This document shows, piece by piece, positions 24,929-34,238 of a stretch of 64,000 nucleotides of DNA (positions are counted from its first letter, which is position 1; each line of letters opens with the position of its first letter). Source of the DNA: Agrobacterium sp. RAC06 (GTDB taxonomy: Bacteria > Pseudomonadota > Alphaproteobacteria > Rhizobiales > Rhizobiaceae); the NCBI RefSeq assembly GCF_001713475.1, contig NZ_CP016499.1, forward strand, positions 1 through 64,000, in the 5' to 3' direction. Under the pieces are notes generated by a model, which worked only from the letters and a program-made list of their open reading frames with translations, was not told where the DNA came from and searched no databases. A program made the translations under genes and the position numbers.

Positions 24929-26949
24929 GCCATCCGCTCCCTCAGACGAGCAGCGCCGGCAGAGATCAACCGGTCGGCGATGATGGCGATGAAGGCAACG
25001 GCGAGGCCTGCGACAATGCCGCGGCCGGTATCGGCCTTGGTCAAAGCGATATAGACCTCCTGGCCGAGATCGCGGGTGCCGACCAAGGCCGTAATCACGA
25101 GCATTGAGAGGGCGAACATGATCGTCTGGTTCAGGCCGAGCATGAGTTCGGGAAGTGCGAGCTTCAACTTGATCTTGGTGAGGATCTGAAAGGGCGTGCA
25201 CCCCATGGCGCGTCCGGCTTCGACGACCTTCGGATCGACGCGCTGGATCCCGAGTGCCGTGTAGCGGATCGCTGGTGCCACGGCATAGGCAACGATGGCG
25301 ATCATAGCTGTGAAGTCGCCGACACGGAAGAGCATTACGGCCGGCATCAGATAAACGAAGGAAGGTAGCGTCTGCAGCGTGTCGATCACCACCTGCAGCC
25401 AGCGCCAGAGCCGCTCACGTTCTGCTGCGAGAATGCCGATTGGAATACCGATCAGGCAGGCGATGATCACCGCGATGCCACAGAGATAGACCGTCACCAT
25501 CGCCTTTTCCCATTGGCCAGTCGCGGCGATCAGGAAGGAGAGCGTGGCGGCCAGGACAGCGAGCCGTAGCCCGCCGAGGCGGTAGCCGGCGATGGCCAAC
25601 ACGGCGACGACACCCAGCCAGGGCAACTCGGCCAGGAAGCGCTTGATCGGTACCAGAAGGTGGATGAGGAGGGTGGTGCGGATCGCCTCGAGCGCGTCGA
25701 AGAAGTTGATGTTGATCCATTTCACCACCTCGTTCCAGAAGGTGCCGGTCGACAGGGTGAGGCTGTCGGGCAGGGTGGCGAAAGCAGGCGAGATCAGGCT
25801 TGCGACGAGGCTGAAGACGATCACGGCAAGGCCTGCGGTCAGATACGGGTGGCGCTGCATCAGGTTGTGGTCGCTGGTCGCTATGACGGACGGGACGCCG
25901 GCCTTTCGCGCGAAGGCCTGGCTCAAGCGGTCGAGGGCGACGGCGAGTGCGACGATTGCGAAACCCGCCTCGAAGCCGGCGCCGATGTCGAGACGACGGA
26001 GCGCTGCCAGCACATCGAAGCCCAGGCCGCCAGCGCCGATCATCGATGCGATGATCACCATGTTGAGAGAGAGCATGATGACTTGGTTGACGCCGACCAT
26101 CAGCGCGTCGGCGGCCGAGGGCACCATCACCTTCCAGGTCATCTGGCGGCGCGAGCAGCCGACCATTTGGCCAAGATCGCGGATCTCTGACGGAACGGCT
26201 CTCAGGCCCAGTAGGGTGATGCGCACCATGGGCGGCATGGCGTAGATAATGGTCCCGACGATGGCTGCCGTCGGCCCGAAACCGAAGAGGAAAAGGATCG
26301 GCACGAGATAGGCGAAGATCGGGATGGTCTGCATCAAGTCGAGAAGTGGCGAGATCGCCCGTTCTATCCACGGAAAGCGGTAGCCGGCGAGCCCGAGTAA
26401 AAGGCCGAGAATGACACCGATCGGAACAGCGACCAGGATGGAGGAGAGCGTCACCATGGCGCTCGACCATTGGCCGAATGCGGCGAGGAATCCGAAGCAG
26501 GTGACGACCAGTGCCGCCAACTTGGTGCCGCCTGCATAGTATCCCATCAGACCGACGAGCACGATGACACCCAGGTAGGATATCGGCGGCACGATCTGGA
26601 CTGCGGCGGATCCCTGGCCCGAGAGGAAGCCGGTCGAGAGCAGGCTGAGCGCAAACGTGTAGGGAATGTCGATTAGGTCTGCGATGAAGCGCGTGAGATC
26701 AGTGAAGGAGAAGAGGCCGAAGCTCGCTTCGTTGACCAGCCATTTCATCCAGCCGCTGATGTGTCGAGCCGCGGGGATTTGCCAGGCGCGTGGATAGTCG
26801 AAGGCCCATTTTCCGATCGACGGGCCGAGCCACCAGGCCATGAGCATGGCAAAGGCGGCAAGCGCCACGGCGATATCCACGAAGCGTTTGCCAGACGGCG
26901 CGCTTCCGGTCTCGTCGGCGTGGAATGGCGGGGCGGATAGCGCGCTCAT
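24925..26949 (-). CDS. Glycine betaine/proline-type ABC permease, duplicated (ProW-ProW fusion)
   Basis: 674 residues, about twice the usual ProW length. Two full BPD_transp_1 domains are present. The first has its ATPase loop at AVPSEIRDLGQMVGCSRRQ (about residue 245), the second at RVDPKVVEAGRAMGCTPFQ (about 570); each is preceded by about six membrane segments. The fusion supplies both halves of the transmembrane pore in one chain, so no second permease gene is needed, and none is found. It starts 4 bases after the ATPase gene ends and overlaps the kinase downstream. Confidence 0.92.
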   Translation of the reverse strand: MSALSAPPFHADETGSAPSGKRFVDIAVALAAFAMLMAWWLGPSIGKWAFDYPRAWQIPAARHISGWMKWLVNEASFGLFSFTDLTRFIADLIDIPYTFALSLLSTGFLSGQGSAAVQIVPPISYLGVIVLVGLMGYYAGGTKLAALVVTCFGFLAAFGQWSSAMVTLSSILVAVPIGVILGLLLGLAGYRFPWIERAISPLLDLMQTIPIFAYLVPILFLFGFGPTAAIVGTIIYAMPPMVRITLLGLRAVPSEIRDLGQMVGCSRRQMTWKVMVPSAADALMVGVNQVIMLSLNMVIIASMIGAGGLGFDVLAALRRLDIGAGFEAGFAIVALAVALDRLSQAFARKAGVPSVIATSDHNLMQRHPYLTAGLAVIVFSLVASLISPAFATLPDSLTLSTGTFWNEVVKWININFFDALEAIRTTLLIHLLVPIKRFLAELPWLGVVAVLAIAGYRLGGLRLAVLAATLSFLIAATGQWEKAMVTVYLCGIAVIIACLIGIPIGILAAERERLWRWLQVVIDTLQTLPSFVYLMPAVMLFRVGDFTAMIAIVAYAVAPAIRYTALGIQRVDPKVVEAGRAMGCTPFQILTKIKLKLALPELMLGLNQTIMFALSMLVITALVGTRDLGQEVYIALTKADTGRGIVAGLAVAFIAIIADRLISAGAARLRERMA

Positions 26950-26953
26950 CGGC

Positions 26954-27970
26954 TCAGCCCTGCATCATGACGTCAACGACATCGCTGCGTCGCAGGAGAC
27001 CAACCGTCCGGCCATCTGCATCGACGACGCCGAGCGTGTCACCGGCTGTGGAGAACAGGGGGGCGGCTTCCGAGATGGAAGCCGATGGCGAGGTGGTGAC
27101 CGCGGGCAGGGGCCCGGTTGCGGCCTTCATCAGCGAGGCGACCTTGACGACCTTGGAACGGGCGACGTTGCGGGTGAATTCGGCGACGTAATCGGTGGCG
27201 GGCGCCAGAACGAGTTCTTCGGGGGTGCCGGCCTGTACGATCTCGCCATCCTTCATGATCGCGATGCGGTCGGCGAGCCGGATCGCTTCGTCGAAGTCGT
27301 GGGTGATGAAGACAATGGTCTTCTTCAGCAGCGATTGCAGGCGCAGGAATTCGTCCTGCATTTCGCGTCGGATCAGCGGATCGAGCGCCGAGAAAGGTTC
27401 GTCCAGGAACCAGAGTTCGGGTTCGACCGCGAGCGAGCGGGCAATGCCGACGCGTTGCTGCTGGCCACCGGAGAGTTGGCGCGGGAAGGCGGTCTCCTTG
27501 CCGGCGAGACCGACCAGTTCGACCATGCGTCTGGCGCGACCCTCCCGCGTCGGCCGGTCTATGCCCTGGACTTCCAGGGGGAAGGCGACATTGTCGAGCA
27601 CCGTCAGATGCGGCAGTAGCGCAAAATGCTGGAAGACCATGCCCATCTGATGGCGCCTGATCTCGATCATCCGCGCTTCGCTGGCTGAGAGCAGGTTTTC
27701 CCCGTTGAAGAGTATTTCGCCAGATGTCGGCTCGATCAGTCGTGACAGGCAGCGCACCAGTGTTGATTTGCCAGAGCCTGAGAGCCCCATGATCACGAAG
27801 ATTTCGCCGGCTCTCACCGCAAGATTGACGTCCCTGACGGCGCCGACCAGGCCGGAATCTAACAGCGTCTCGGCGTCAGGCTTGCCATCGTTGGAGGACA
27901 TGGCATCGCGGGCGCCCGCACCGAATATCTTCCAGACATTGCGGCAGACGAGTTTGGCTTCAGTCGACAT
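26954..27970 (-). CDS. Glycine betaine/proline-type ABC ATPase (ProV-like)
   Basis: 338 residues from the ATG at 27970 (MSTEAKLVCRNVWKIFGAG, the usual ProV opening); the frame runs to 28030. Walker A GLSGSGKSTLVR (about 60-71), Q-loop FQHFALLPHLTV, signature LSGGQQQRVGIARSLA and Walker B LWFLDEPFSALD are intact. The C-terminus (about 270-338) is a short CBS-like region (ISEAAPLFSTAGDTLGVVD, GLLRRSDVVD), which in OpuA senses ionic strength. Gene order binding protein, ATPase, permease. Confidence 0.92.
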   Translation of the reverse strand: MSTEAKLVCRNVWKIFGAGARDAMSSNDGKPDAETLLDSGLVGAVRDVNLAVRAGEIFVIMGLSGSGKSTLVRCLSRLIEPTSGEILFNGENLLSASEARMIEIRRHQMGMVFQHFALLPHLTVLDNVAFPLEVQGIDRPTREGRARRMVELVGLAGKETAFPRQLSGGQQQRVGIARSLAVEPELWFLDEPFSALDPLIRREMQDEFLRLQSLLKKTIVFITHDFDEAIRLADRIAIMKDGEIVQAGTPEELVLAPATDYVAEFTRNVARSKVVKVASLMKAATGPLPAVTTSPSASISEAAPLFSTAGDTLGVVDADGRTVGLLRRSDVVDVMMQG

Positions 27971-28024
27971 GGCAGTTCCGCTGGATCGCAGGACGGATAG
28001 CCCGCAGGGGCCGCTCGAAAGAAC

Positions 28025-28057
28025 GGTCACCCGCGCCGAGGGAGTGCGCGGGCGACC
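28025..28057 (-). other. Intercistronic hairpin after ProX-like gene
   Basis: Arms GGTCACCCGCGC and GCGCGGGCGACC pair with one mismatch around a 9-base loop, between the binding protein stop (28071) and the ATPase start (27970). No U-run; likely stabilises the binding protein message. Confidence 0.5.
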
Positions 28058-28070
28058 GAAGCCAGTCCGG

Positions 28071-29036
28071 CTATTTCTTGATCCATTCCGACCATTTGGC
28101 CTCGTTGGCGCCGACCCATTCGGCGACGACTTCCTCGACCTTCTTGCCTTCGAGATCGACCTTGGTGATCATCGCGCCCATTTCGTCGTTGCCGACGTTG
28201 AAGGCCTTGATAGCCTCATGGGCGCCGGGCCACTTGTCCTTCAAACCGGACCAGGCGACCTTCCAGATCGGACCGAAGGGCTTGCCACAATCATAGGCCA
28301 TGTCCGGGTTGGAGCCCGAGGCGGCGTCGGTGTAGCATTCCTTGGTGTATTGCGGGAATTCGACCCATTCGCCCTTGTATTTGGCTGGGGCCCAATGCGG
28401 CGCGTAGATCCAGAGGAGGATCGGTGCCTGACGCTGATAGGCGCTTTCAAGCTCTGCGAAGAGTGCCGCATCGGTTCCGGCATGCACGACCTCGAAGGGC
28501 AGGTCGAGCGCTTCGACACGTTCGTCATCAAATCCGCCCCAGGTGACCGGACCGCCGAGATAGCGGCCTTTCGGCGCTGTTTCCGCCGTCGAGAAGGCTT
28601 CGGCACAGGCTTCAGTCTTCAGAGCTTCCCAGTTCGGCAGGCCGGGGCATTTCTCCTTCATGTATTCGGGAAACCACCATTCTTCCTTGGCTTGCATGCC
28701 GGTTTCGCCGAGGTTTTCGACCTTGCCCGTTGCCGTGGCTGCGTCCATCGCCTCGCGGCCGGTCGTTTCCCAGATTTCCATGGCAACATGGAGGTCTCCG
28801 GATTCGAGACCGGCAAACTGGGCCAGATAGTCGGCCTGAACAAATTCGACGGAATAGCCCGCCTTCTTCAACACCTCGCCCATGATCTGGGTGGTGATCA
28901 ACTGGCCTGTCCAGTCATGTAATGTCAGTTTGATCGGATCGGTGGATTCCTGCGCTGATGTCGGTGTGACGAAGAATGCGGCAGTCATCAGCAATGCGGC
29001 TGCGATAGTTCTCGGCATGCGGTCATGGTGAAGCAT
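28071..29036 (-). CDS. Glycine betaine/proline-type substrate-binding protein (ProX/OpuAC-like)
   Basis: 321 residues from the ATG at 29036, which has GGGAG seven bases upstream; the internal ATG at 29018 has none. Signal peptide MPRTIAAALLMTAAFFVTPTSAQ. The mature part is an OpuAC domain (IKLTLHDWTGQLITTQIMGE, HVAMEIWETTG, EEWWFPEYM), with the tryptophans that cage quaternary ammonium groups in this family. Likely ligand is a betaine-like or other methylated amine, consistent with the demethylating flavoenzymes downstream. First gene of the operon, divergent from a DeoR-type regulator. Confidence 0.9.
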   Translation of the reverse strand: MLHHDRMPRTIAAALLMTAAFFVTPTSAQESTDPIKLTLHDWTGQLITTQIMGEVLKKAGYSVEFVQADYLAQFAGLESGDLHVAMEIWETTGREAMDAATATGKVENLGETGMQAKEEWWFPEYMKEKCPGLPNWEALKTEACAEAFSTAETAPKGRYLGGPVTWGGFDDERVEALDLPFEVVHAGTDAALFAELESAYQRQAPILLWIYAPHWAPAKYKGEWVEFPQYTKECYTDAASGSNPDMAYDCGKPFGPIWKVAWSGLKDKWPGAHEAIKAFNVGNDEMGAMITKVDLEGKKVEEVVAEWVGANEAKWSEWIKK

Positions 29037-29187
29037 TCGAGTTCTCCCAGTAGAGCCCGTTGAGATTGCTTAAATCTGGCAAGGCACCCGGTCGCCGTTC
29101 CCCGTACTTTTCGTATCTGATGACGACCGCGTGTATGTCCGCAGTCTCGGGTCAAGCGAGAGAGCTTGTCAATCCGAATCTGTGGCA

Positions 29188-29203
29188 TTTTGTGATTTTG
29201 TGA
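29188..29203. promoter_or_regulatory. Tandem TTTTGTGA repeat in divergent promoter region
   Basis: Two adjacent copies of TTTTGTGA in the 243-base gap between the ProX-like gene and the DeoR gene. DeoR-family proteins often bind short tandem repeats, so this is a candidate operator; evidence is only position and repetition. Confidence 0.3.
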
Positions 29204-29279
29204 CCGATTATGTGGTGTCTACTTGAAGCTGGTGTTGCCGCGAGCTAACGATGCGGTGACGAGCAGGATGGAGATGGTC

Positions 29280-30035
29280 ATGCCCCCTTCAACACGGCAG
29301 CGAGAGATCTTGCGTGTTCTGGATCGCGAGGGAACTGTGGCCCTTTCGGCCCTTGCGCGCAAACTCGGTGTATCGCTGGAGACTATTCGGCGGGATCTTA
29401 AACCGTTGGCAAACGGTGGCAGTCTGATCAGGATGCATGGCGCAGTAAGCCTGACTTCCATGGTCGGCGAGGCGCCGTTCGAACGCCGGATGCGTGAAAA
29501 CAGCGAGGCCAAGCGGGCCATCGCGGCCTCTGTTGCAGCGACCATACGTGACGGGGACTCGATCATGATGGACACAGGCACGACAACGAGCTTCCTTGCG
29601 CGGGAACTCCTGGGTCACCGGCGTCTGACCGTCGTGACAAACTCTTCCGACATCGCGCGCACGCTTGCTACGCTGAATGACAACAAAGTTTACATGGCAG
29701 GCGGGGAGTTGCGCAGCGACAACGGGGCGGCGTTCGGGAGTACGGCTATCGATTTCATCAGTCGATTTTCCGTAACCCACGCGATCATCTCGACGGGTGC
29801 CGTGAATTCAGAGGGGATGATGGATTACGATCTGGATGAGGCGGAATTTGCCCGAACGGTTATCACGCGCGGACGACGCACGCTGGTTGTGACGGACCGG
29901 AGTAAATTCGGTCGCGAGGGTCTGGTCCGTGTCTGTGGCTTTGAGGCGATCGCTGAGCTTGCGACCGATGTGCAGCCTCCACCGGACATTGCCGAGGCTA
30001 TGGCTGCAGCCGGTACCAGTGTGTTGCTTGCCTGA
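29280..30035 (+). CDS. DeoR-family transcriptional regulator
   Basis: 251 residues from the ATG at 29280, with GGAG six bases upstream; in-frame ATGs at 29268 and 29274 and a TTG at 29223 are weaker. The N-terminal DeoR helix-turn-helix is clear (STRQREILRVLDREG, ALARKLGVSLETIRRDLKPL). The sensor domain has the sugar-phosphate motifs of the family (MMDTGTTTSFLAREL, VVTNSSDIARTL, TDRSKFGREGL). Divergent from the ProXWV/flavoenzyme operon. DeoR proteins usually sense phosphorylated metabolites, which fits the two kinases in that operon. It could instead belong to the DHA kinase unit, whose last gene ends about 260 bases further on in the opposite direction. Confidence 0.88.
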   Translation: MPPSTRQREILRVLDREGTVALSALARKLGVSLETIRRDLKPLANGGSLIRMHGAVSLTSMVGEAPFERRMRENSEAKRAIAASVAATIRDGDSIMMDTGTTTSFLARELLGHRRLTVVTNSSDIARTLATLNDNKVYMAGGELRSDNGAAFGSTAIDFISRFSVTHAIISTGAVNSEGMMDYDLDEAEFARTVITRGRRTLVVTDRSKFGREGLVRVCGFEAIAELATDVQPPPDIAEAMAAAGTSVLLA

Positions 30036-30296
30036 ACTCTGAGGCTATGTGTTCTTCGGCCGGTAGCCGAACTTCCCGATCGGGACGCACGTTTTGCGCG
30101 CCTAGAAGACCACGTTTGTTGGAAACGTTGAGGCCATGATCGATCGTCACGTCGCTTTGACAGTCAGGGTCCCGCGATGTCTCGGTTGGTCTGCGCGTTC
30201 GAGCCTGAAGTCCCGGTCCGAAGACAGTTTTAAATTGGCGCGTCAGAGACGGTGCGGATGCACGGCATCCACCGCACCCGTCCTTGGTTCAGTGCA

Positions 30297-31949
30297 TCAC
30301 TCAGCTGCCTTGCCCTGAGAGCCGCCATGGCGTCGCGCCAGGAACTCGAAGAGACGCGCGACAGCCTCTGCACCTGGATCGATGTGTCCTTCGAGCTGCT
30401 GAGCATTGATATACGCGGCCCGCCCGGCTCGGGCCTTGACGTAGGTTGCGGTGAGGTTGGCGCCTGCGCGTGCAGCACTTGCTGCTGCCGCGAAACCCTT
30501 GTCATAGGCATCAAGCGCAGGCGAAAGTGCGTCGATCATGGTTCGGTCGCCGAGCGCAGCGCCGCCGATTTCCTGCATGCGGGCAAGCCCGGCCTTCAAC
30601 GCGTCGCGCATGCCGAGCCCACTTGAGGCTCCATCGCCTGCCGCAGCAAAGAAGATGGCGAGCAGCACTCCGGACGAACCGCCCATGGTCTGGCTAAGCT
30701 CCTGACCCATGGCGCGCAGTAACTGGGTATGGTCAGCAAGCGGCAGGCGGTCCAGAGCCTCGATCAGGGCCCGTGCGGCGCTTGCAAGGGTCGAGCCGGT
30801 ATCGCCGTCACCGGATTTTGCATCAAGCGCATTGAGGTCCTTTTCTGCCTCGATCAGAAGCTTGCAGCACTCGGTGAGAAATTGACGGGTCGGCAGATGC
30901 TGCGAGGCAAGTGGCGCGATCGGGGTCAATCCGTCGGGCAGGGCGATGAGGTTGACCGGCCGGATAGCCGTTACGCCTGGCCATGCTGCAAGATCGACTG
31001 GCTTGGCAAGCAGGTCGAGGTCGGCTTTTTCCGCCGGCATGACCGAGATCGAAAAGCCCTGCATGTCGAGCGAGGTCATCAATGGGGCAGGACCAACGAT
31101 ATGCGAAATCCGATCGCCGATCGCCGACTGGACAAGTTCGTTGAGGACCACGGCCATTTCGAGCACGGAGGTGCCGCCAAGATTATTGATCAGTACGACA
31201 TGCGGCTTGTCTTCCATGCCCACGGCAAGGCGGTCCACCATCGCTGCCACCGCGCCACGCACGCCGTCATACTCGATCTGCTCCACGCCCGCCTCACCAT
31301 GGATGCCAAGGCCGAGTTCAGCGCGGCCTTCGGGAATTCGCGCCTCCTTGGGCGAGCCCGGTACGGTGCAGGTGTCTAGCGAAATCCCGATCGAGCGAAT
31401 ATTGGCGATCACGCGGCGTGCAGTGTCGATGACGGCATCGAGGCTTGCGCCGTTTTCGGCCATCGCACCGGCGATCTTGTGCACGAAGAGCGTGCCCGCG
31501 ACTCCGCGAGACTGCGGCAGGTCGGGAAGCGCAATGTCATCATCTACGATCACCATCCCGACATTGAGCCCGAAGGCGCGCGCGCGCTCGGCCGCCAAGC
31601 CGAAGTTCAGCCGGTCGCCAGTATAATTCTTGACGATCAGCAGGCAACCGAGCGGGCCGGTCACAGCAAGGATTGCAGCCAGAATGGCGTCGACGCTCGG
31701 GGAGGCGAAGACATCACCACATACAGCGGCCGTCAGCATGCCGCGTCCGACAAAGCCTGCATGGGCCGGCTCATGGCCGGATCCGCCGCCCGACACGATC
31801 GCCACCTTCGACTTGTCCCAGTCGGACCGCACCACGACGCGAATATGCGGAAAGCCATCCAGGCGGCTCAAGGCTCCGGCTGAGGCCATGAGTACGCCGT
31901 CGATTGCTTCGGTGACGGCATTTTCCCTGCTGTTGAGGAATTGTGGCAT
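30297..31949 (-). CDS. ATP-dependent dihydroxyacetone kinase (fused DhaK-DhaL)
   Basis: 550 residues. The DhaK domain (about 1-330) has GGGSGHEPAHAGFVG, KNYTGDRLNFGLA and GIHGEAG, whose His covalently binds the substrate carbonyl. The DhaL ATP domain (about 350-550) has SGDGDTGSTLASAARAL with the magnesium-binding Asp residues and GGSSGVLLAIFFAAAGD. Single-chain ATP-dependent kinases of this type phosphorylate dihydroxyacetone or four-carbon ketoses such as erythrulose. Last gene of the sugar importer operon, so the imported compound or its oxidation product is probably the substrate. No dehydrogenase is present in the operon, so a ketose imported as such is possible. Confidence 0.92.
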   Translation of the reverse strand: MPQFLNSRENAVTEAIDGVLMASAGALSRLDGFPHIRVVVRSDWDKSKVAIVSGGGSGHEPAHAGFVGRGMLTAAVCGDVFASPSVDAILAAILAVTGPLGCLLIVKNYTGDRLNFGLAAERARAFGLNVGMVIVDDDIALPDLPQSRGVAGTLFVHKIAGAMAENGASLDAVIDTARRVIANIRSIGISLDTCTVPGSPKEARIPEGRAELGLGIHGEAGVEQIEYDGVRGAVAAMVDRLAVGMEDKPHVVLINNLGGTSVLEMAVVLNELVQSAIGDRISHIVGPAPLMTSLDMQGFSISVMPAEKADLDLLAKPVDLAAWPGVTAIRPVNLIALPDGLTPIAPLASQHLPTRQFLTECCKLLIEAEKDLNALDAKSGDGDTGSTLASAARALIEALDRLPLADHTQLLRAMGQELSQTMGGSSGVLLAIFFAAAGDGASSGLGMRDALKAGLARMQEIGGAALGDRTMIDALSPALDAYDKGFAAAASAARAGANLTATYVKARAGRAAYINAQQLEGHIDPGAEAVARLFEFLARRHGGSQGKAAE

Positions 31950-31960
31950 GAGACCCTCCC

Positions 31961-32956
31961 TTAGACGAGACGCATTCCGGCCGCATCGAAATAAAGCGGC
32001 TTGTGCGGCTGGATTTTGATGATGTCGCCGCCCTTGAGAGCGGTATGGGCATCGGTGACGGTGATGATCGGGTGTTCCCCGAGCATGAGATGAAGGCGCG
32101 TCTGATCGCCGAGATGTTCGACCCGGGTGACCTGAGCTTCCTGGCCTTCTCCCGCACGAATATGCTCGGGCCTCAGCCCAATGGAATGGGCCCTGACCGG
32201 TGCGCCGGGGAAGAGGCTTGCGGGGAGCACGTTGATGCGCGGCTGACCAAGCCGGGTTGCTGCATAGATGCTGACCGGCGTTTCATAGATCTCGCGCGGC
32301 GATCCGAACTGCGCGAGTTGACCCTCCTTGAGTACACCGACATGGGTCGCCATGGTCATCGCCTCGATCTGGTCATGCGTCACATAGAGGAACGTGGCGC
32401 CCGACTGAGCCTGGATGTTCTTCAGTTCAACGCGGAGATCCGCGCGGAGTTTCGCGTCGAGCGAGCTGAGTGGCTCGTCCATCAGATAAATCTGCGGATT
32501 GCGGACCAGCGCGCGACCGATCGATACGCGCTGCATCTCTCCCCCCGAAAGGGCTGTCGCCTTGTTGTCGAGCTTGTGGGAGATCTGCAGGACCTCGGCG
32601 ATCGCCTTCACCTTCTGGTCGATCTCCGCCTGCGGCGTGCGCAGCAGCGGCGACTTCAGCGGAAATTCGAGGTTTTGCCGCACTGTCATGTGCGGATAGA
32701 GGGAATACTGCTGAAAGACCATCGCGATATTGCGCTGTGCTGGTGTCAGTCCTGCCATAGAGCGTCCGCCAATCCTGACGTCGCCTTTGTCTTGTGTGTC
32801 GAGGCCGGACACCGTGCGCAGAAGGGTGGTTTTTCCGGCTCCGGTGGGCCCCAGGAGTACCACGAACGAGCCATCCGGAACGGTCATCGTCACGTCATCG
32901 AGCGCACGGGTGGCGCCGAACGACTTGCTGATGCTGGAAAGGACGACGTCAGCCAC
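31961..32956 (-). CDS. Sugar ABC transporter ATPase (UgpC/MalK type), second copy
   Basis: 331 residues from a GTG at 32956, preceded by AAGGAG nine bases away and overlapping the upstream ATPase stop by 8 bases; the open frame extends to 33049 but there is no good start there. Walker A GPTGAGKTTLLR, Q-loop FQQYSLYPHMTV, signature LSGGEMQRVSIGRALV, Walker B IYLMDEPLSSLD, and a C-terminal TOBE-like domain. It probably forms a heterodimer with the ATPase encoded upstream, as in importer families with two MalK-like subunits (for example glycerol importers of rhizobia). Confidence 0.9.
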   Translation of the reverse strand: MADVVLSSISKSFGATRALDDVTMTVPDGSFVVLLGPTGAGKTTLLRTVSGLDTQDKGDVRIGGRSMAGLTPAQRNIAMVFQQYSLYPHMTVRQNLEFPLKSPLLRTPQAEIDQKVKAIAEVLQISHKLDNKATALSGGEMQRVSIGRALVRNPQIYLMDEPLSSLDAKLRADLRVELKNIQAQSGATFLYVTHDQIEAMTMATHVGVLKEGQLAQFGSPREIYETPVSIYAATRLGQPRINVLPASLFPGAPVRAHSIGLRPEHIRAGEGQEAQVTRVEHLGDQTRLHLMLGEHPIITVTDAHTALKGGDIIKIQPHKPLYFDAAGMRLV

Positions 32957-34046
32957 GAGCAAGTACTCCTTCATTGCCTTCGGACACCAGTGCCCTCCCA
33001 CTTTTCGCATCAAAAAGGGTGAGCGAGCGGCGATCCAATTCAAGCCCAACGGAAGCCCCCGTTCGGATCACATCGCTTGATGCTGTCCGCACCTTGATCT
33101 CTCCGTGGTTGGTCTCGATCGTGAGGATCTGTGTGGTGCCGAGATATTCAACGGCGGCCACCCGTCCGCGAAGGCCGGCCGCGTCCGACAGGCGGACATG
33201 TTCCGGCCTCACCCCTAGTGTCAGCGCACCCTTGCAGCCTTCCCTGGATGTGGGAAGCTCGATGCGCGATCCACCGATCTCCACTGCATTGCCGCCTTCT
33301 TCAATCGCGCCTTCGAACTCAAGGAAGGACATCGGCGGCGAGCCGATAAACTTTGCCACGAACTTGGTTGCCGGCCAGTCGTAGATCTGTTGGGGTTTGC
33401 CGAATTGCTCGATCACGCCATGGTTCATGACGACGATCTTGTCGCCCATCTGCATGGCTTCCAGCTGATCGTGGGTGACATATACGGTGGTCGCCCCCAT
33501 GCGATCATGAAGGGCACGCAGCTCCTCGGCCATATGTTCGCGGAATTCCGCATCGAGTGCGCCGAGGGGCTCGTCCATGAAGAAGGCTTTCGGCTGGCGT
33601 ACGATCGCACGGCCAAGCGCCACGCGCTGCCGGTCGCCGCCCGAAAGCCCGCCGACGGGTTTGTCGAGGATCGATGAGATCTGTAGGATGCGGGCGACTT
33701 CGGCGACACGGCGATCGACTTCTGCGCGCGCGACGCCCTGGCTCACCAGGGGATAGGAGATGTTCTTGCGCACATTCATATGCGGATAAAGCGCAAACAT
33801 CTGAAAGACGAAGGCGATGTCGCGCTCGCTCGCGCGCTTCATGCCGACCTCATCGCCGCCGATATAGATCTCGCCACTGGTCGGCAGTTCAAGGCCAGCC
33901 ATCATCCGCAGCGTCGTCGTCTTGCCGCAACCTGACGGGCCGAGCAGCATGAAGAACTCACCGTCCTCGACGGTGAAGGTCGACGACTTCACCGCATTGA
34001 AGGCTCCGAAGTCTTTACGCAGGTTTTGAACGCGGATCTGAGCCAT
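32949..34046 (-). CDS. Sugar ABC transporter ATPase (UgpC/MalK type), first copy
   Basis: 365 residues from the ATG at 34046, with GGAG six bases upstream. Walker A GPSGCGKTTTLRMM (about 38-51), Q-loop FQMFALYPHMNV, signature LSGGDRQRVALGRAIV, Walker B AFFMDEPLGALD; a TOBE domain follows (about 290-365, LGVRPEHVRLSD). Note the signature variant GGDRQ. Clearly a paralogue of the following ATPase. It begins 3 bases after the small membrane protein gene. Confidence 0.92.
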   Translation of the reverse strand: MAQIRVQNLRKDFGAFNAVKSSTFTVEDGEFFMLLGPSGCGKTTTLRMMAGLELPTSGEIYIGGDEVGMKRASERDIAFVFQMFALYPHMNVRKNISYPLVSQGVARAEVDRRVAEVARILQISSILDKPVGGLSGGDRQRVALGRAIVRQPKAFFMDEPLGALDAEFREHMAEELRALHDRMGATTVYVTHDQLEAMQMGDKIVVMNHGVIEQFGKPQQIYDWPATKFVAKFIGSPPMSFLEFEGAIEEGGNAVEIGGSRIELPTSREGCKGALTLGVRPEHVRLSDAAGLRGRVAAVEYLGTTQILTIETNHGEIKVRTASSDVIRTGASVGLELDRRSLTLFDAKSGRALVSEGNEGVLARG

Positions 34047-34049
34047 CAC

Positions 34050-34238
34050 TTACTCCGGGAAATGACTGACGACGATGAACATGACGGTTCCGATCAGCGT
34101 CACCGGAAAGGAGAAGGTAAAGAGCGTCAGCGAAAGCGGCTGCATGAGCATGACCACGCCGAGCGCAATCAAGGCCGAGGCGATCATTTCCCATTCGGAC
34201 CGGCGAAACCGGCTGAGGCGGGTAAGGAAGTTCATCAT
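34050..34238 (-). CDS. Small two-helix membrane protein of the sugar ABC operon (unknown function)
   Basis: 62 residues, starting MMNFLTRLSRFRRSEWEM, then two hydrophobic segments (about 19-37 and 40-58). I do not recognise a named family. The start overlaps the permease stop by 4 bases and the stop is 3 bases ahead of the ATPase, so it is locked into the operon and very likely expressed. Rhizobial glycerol and polyol importers with two ATPases also have a small membrane protein in the same operon, which suggests an accessory subunit; the sequence is not obviously the same family. Confidence 0.7.
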   Translation of the reverse strand: MMNFLTRLSRFRRSEWEMIASALIALGVVMLMQPLSLTLFTFSFPVTLIGTVMFIVVSHFPE

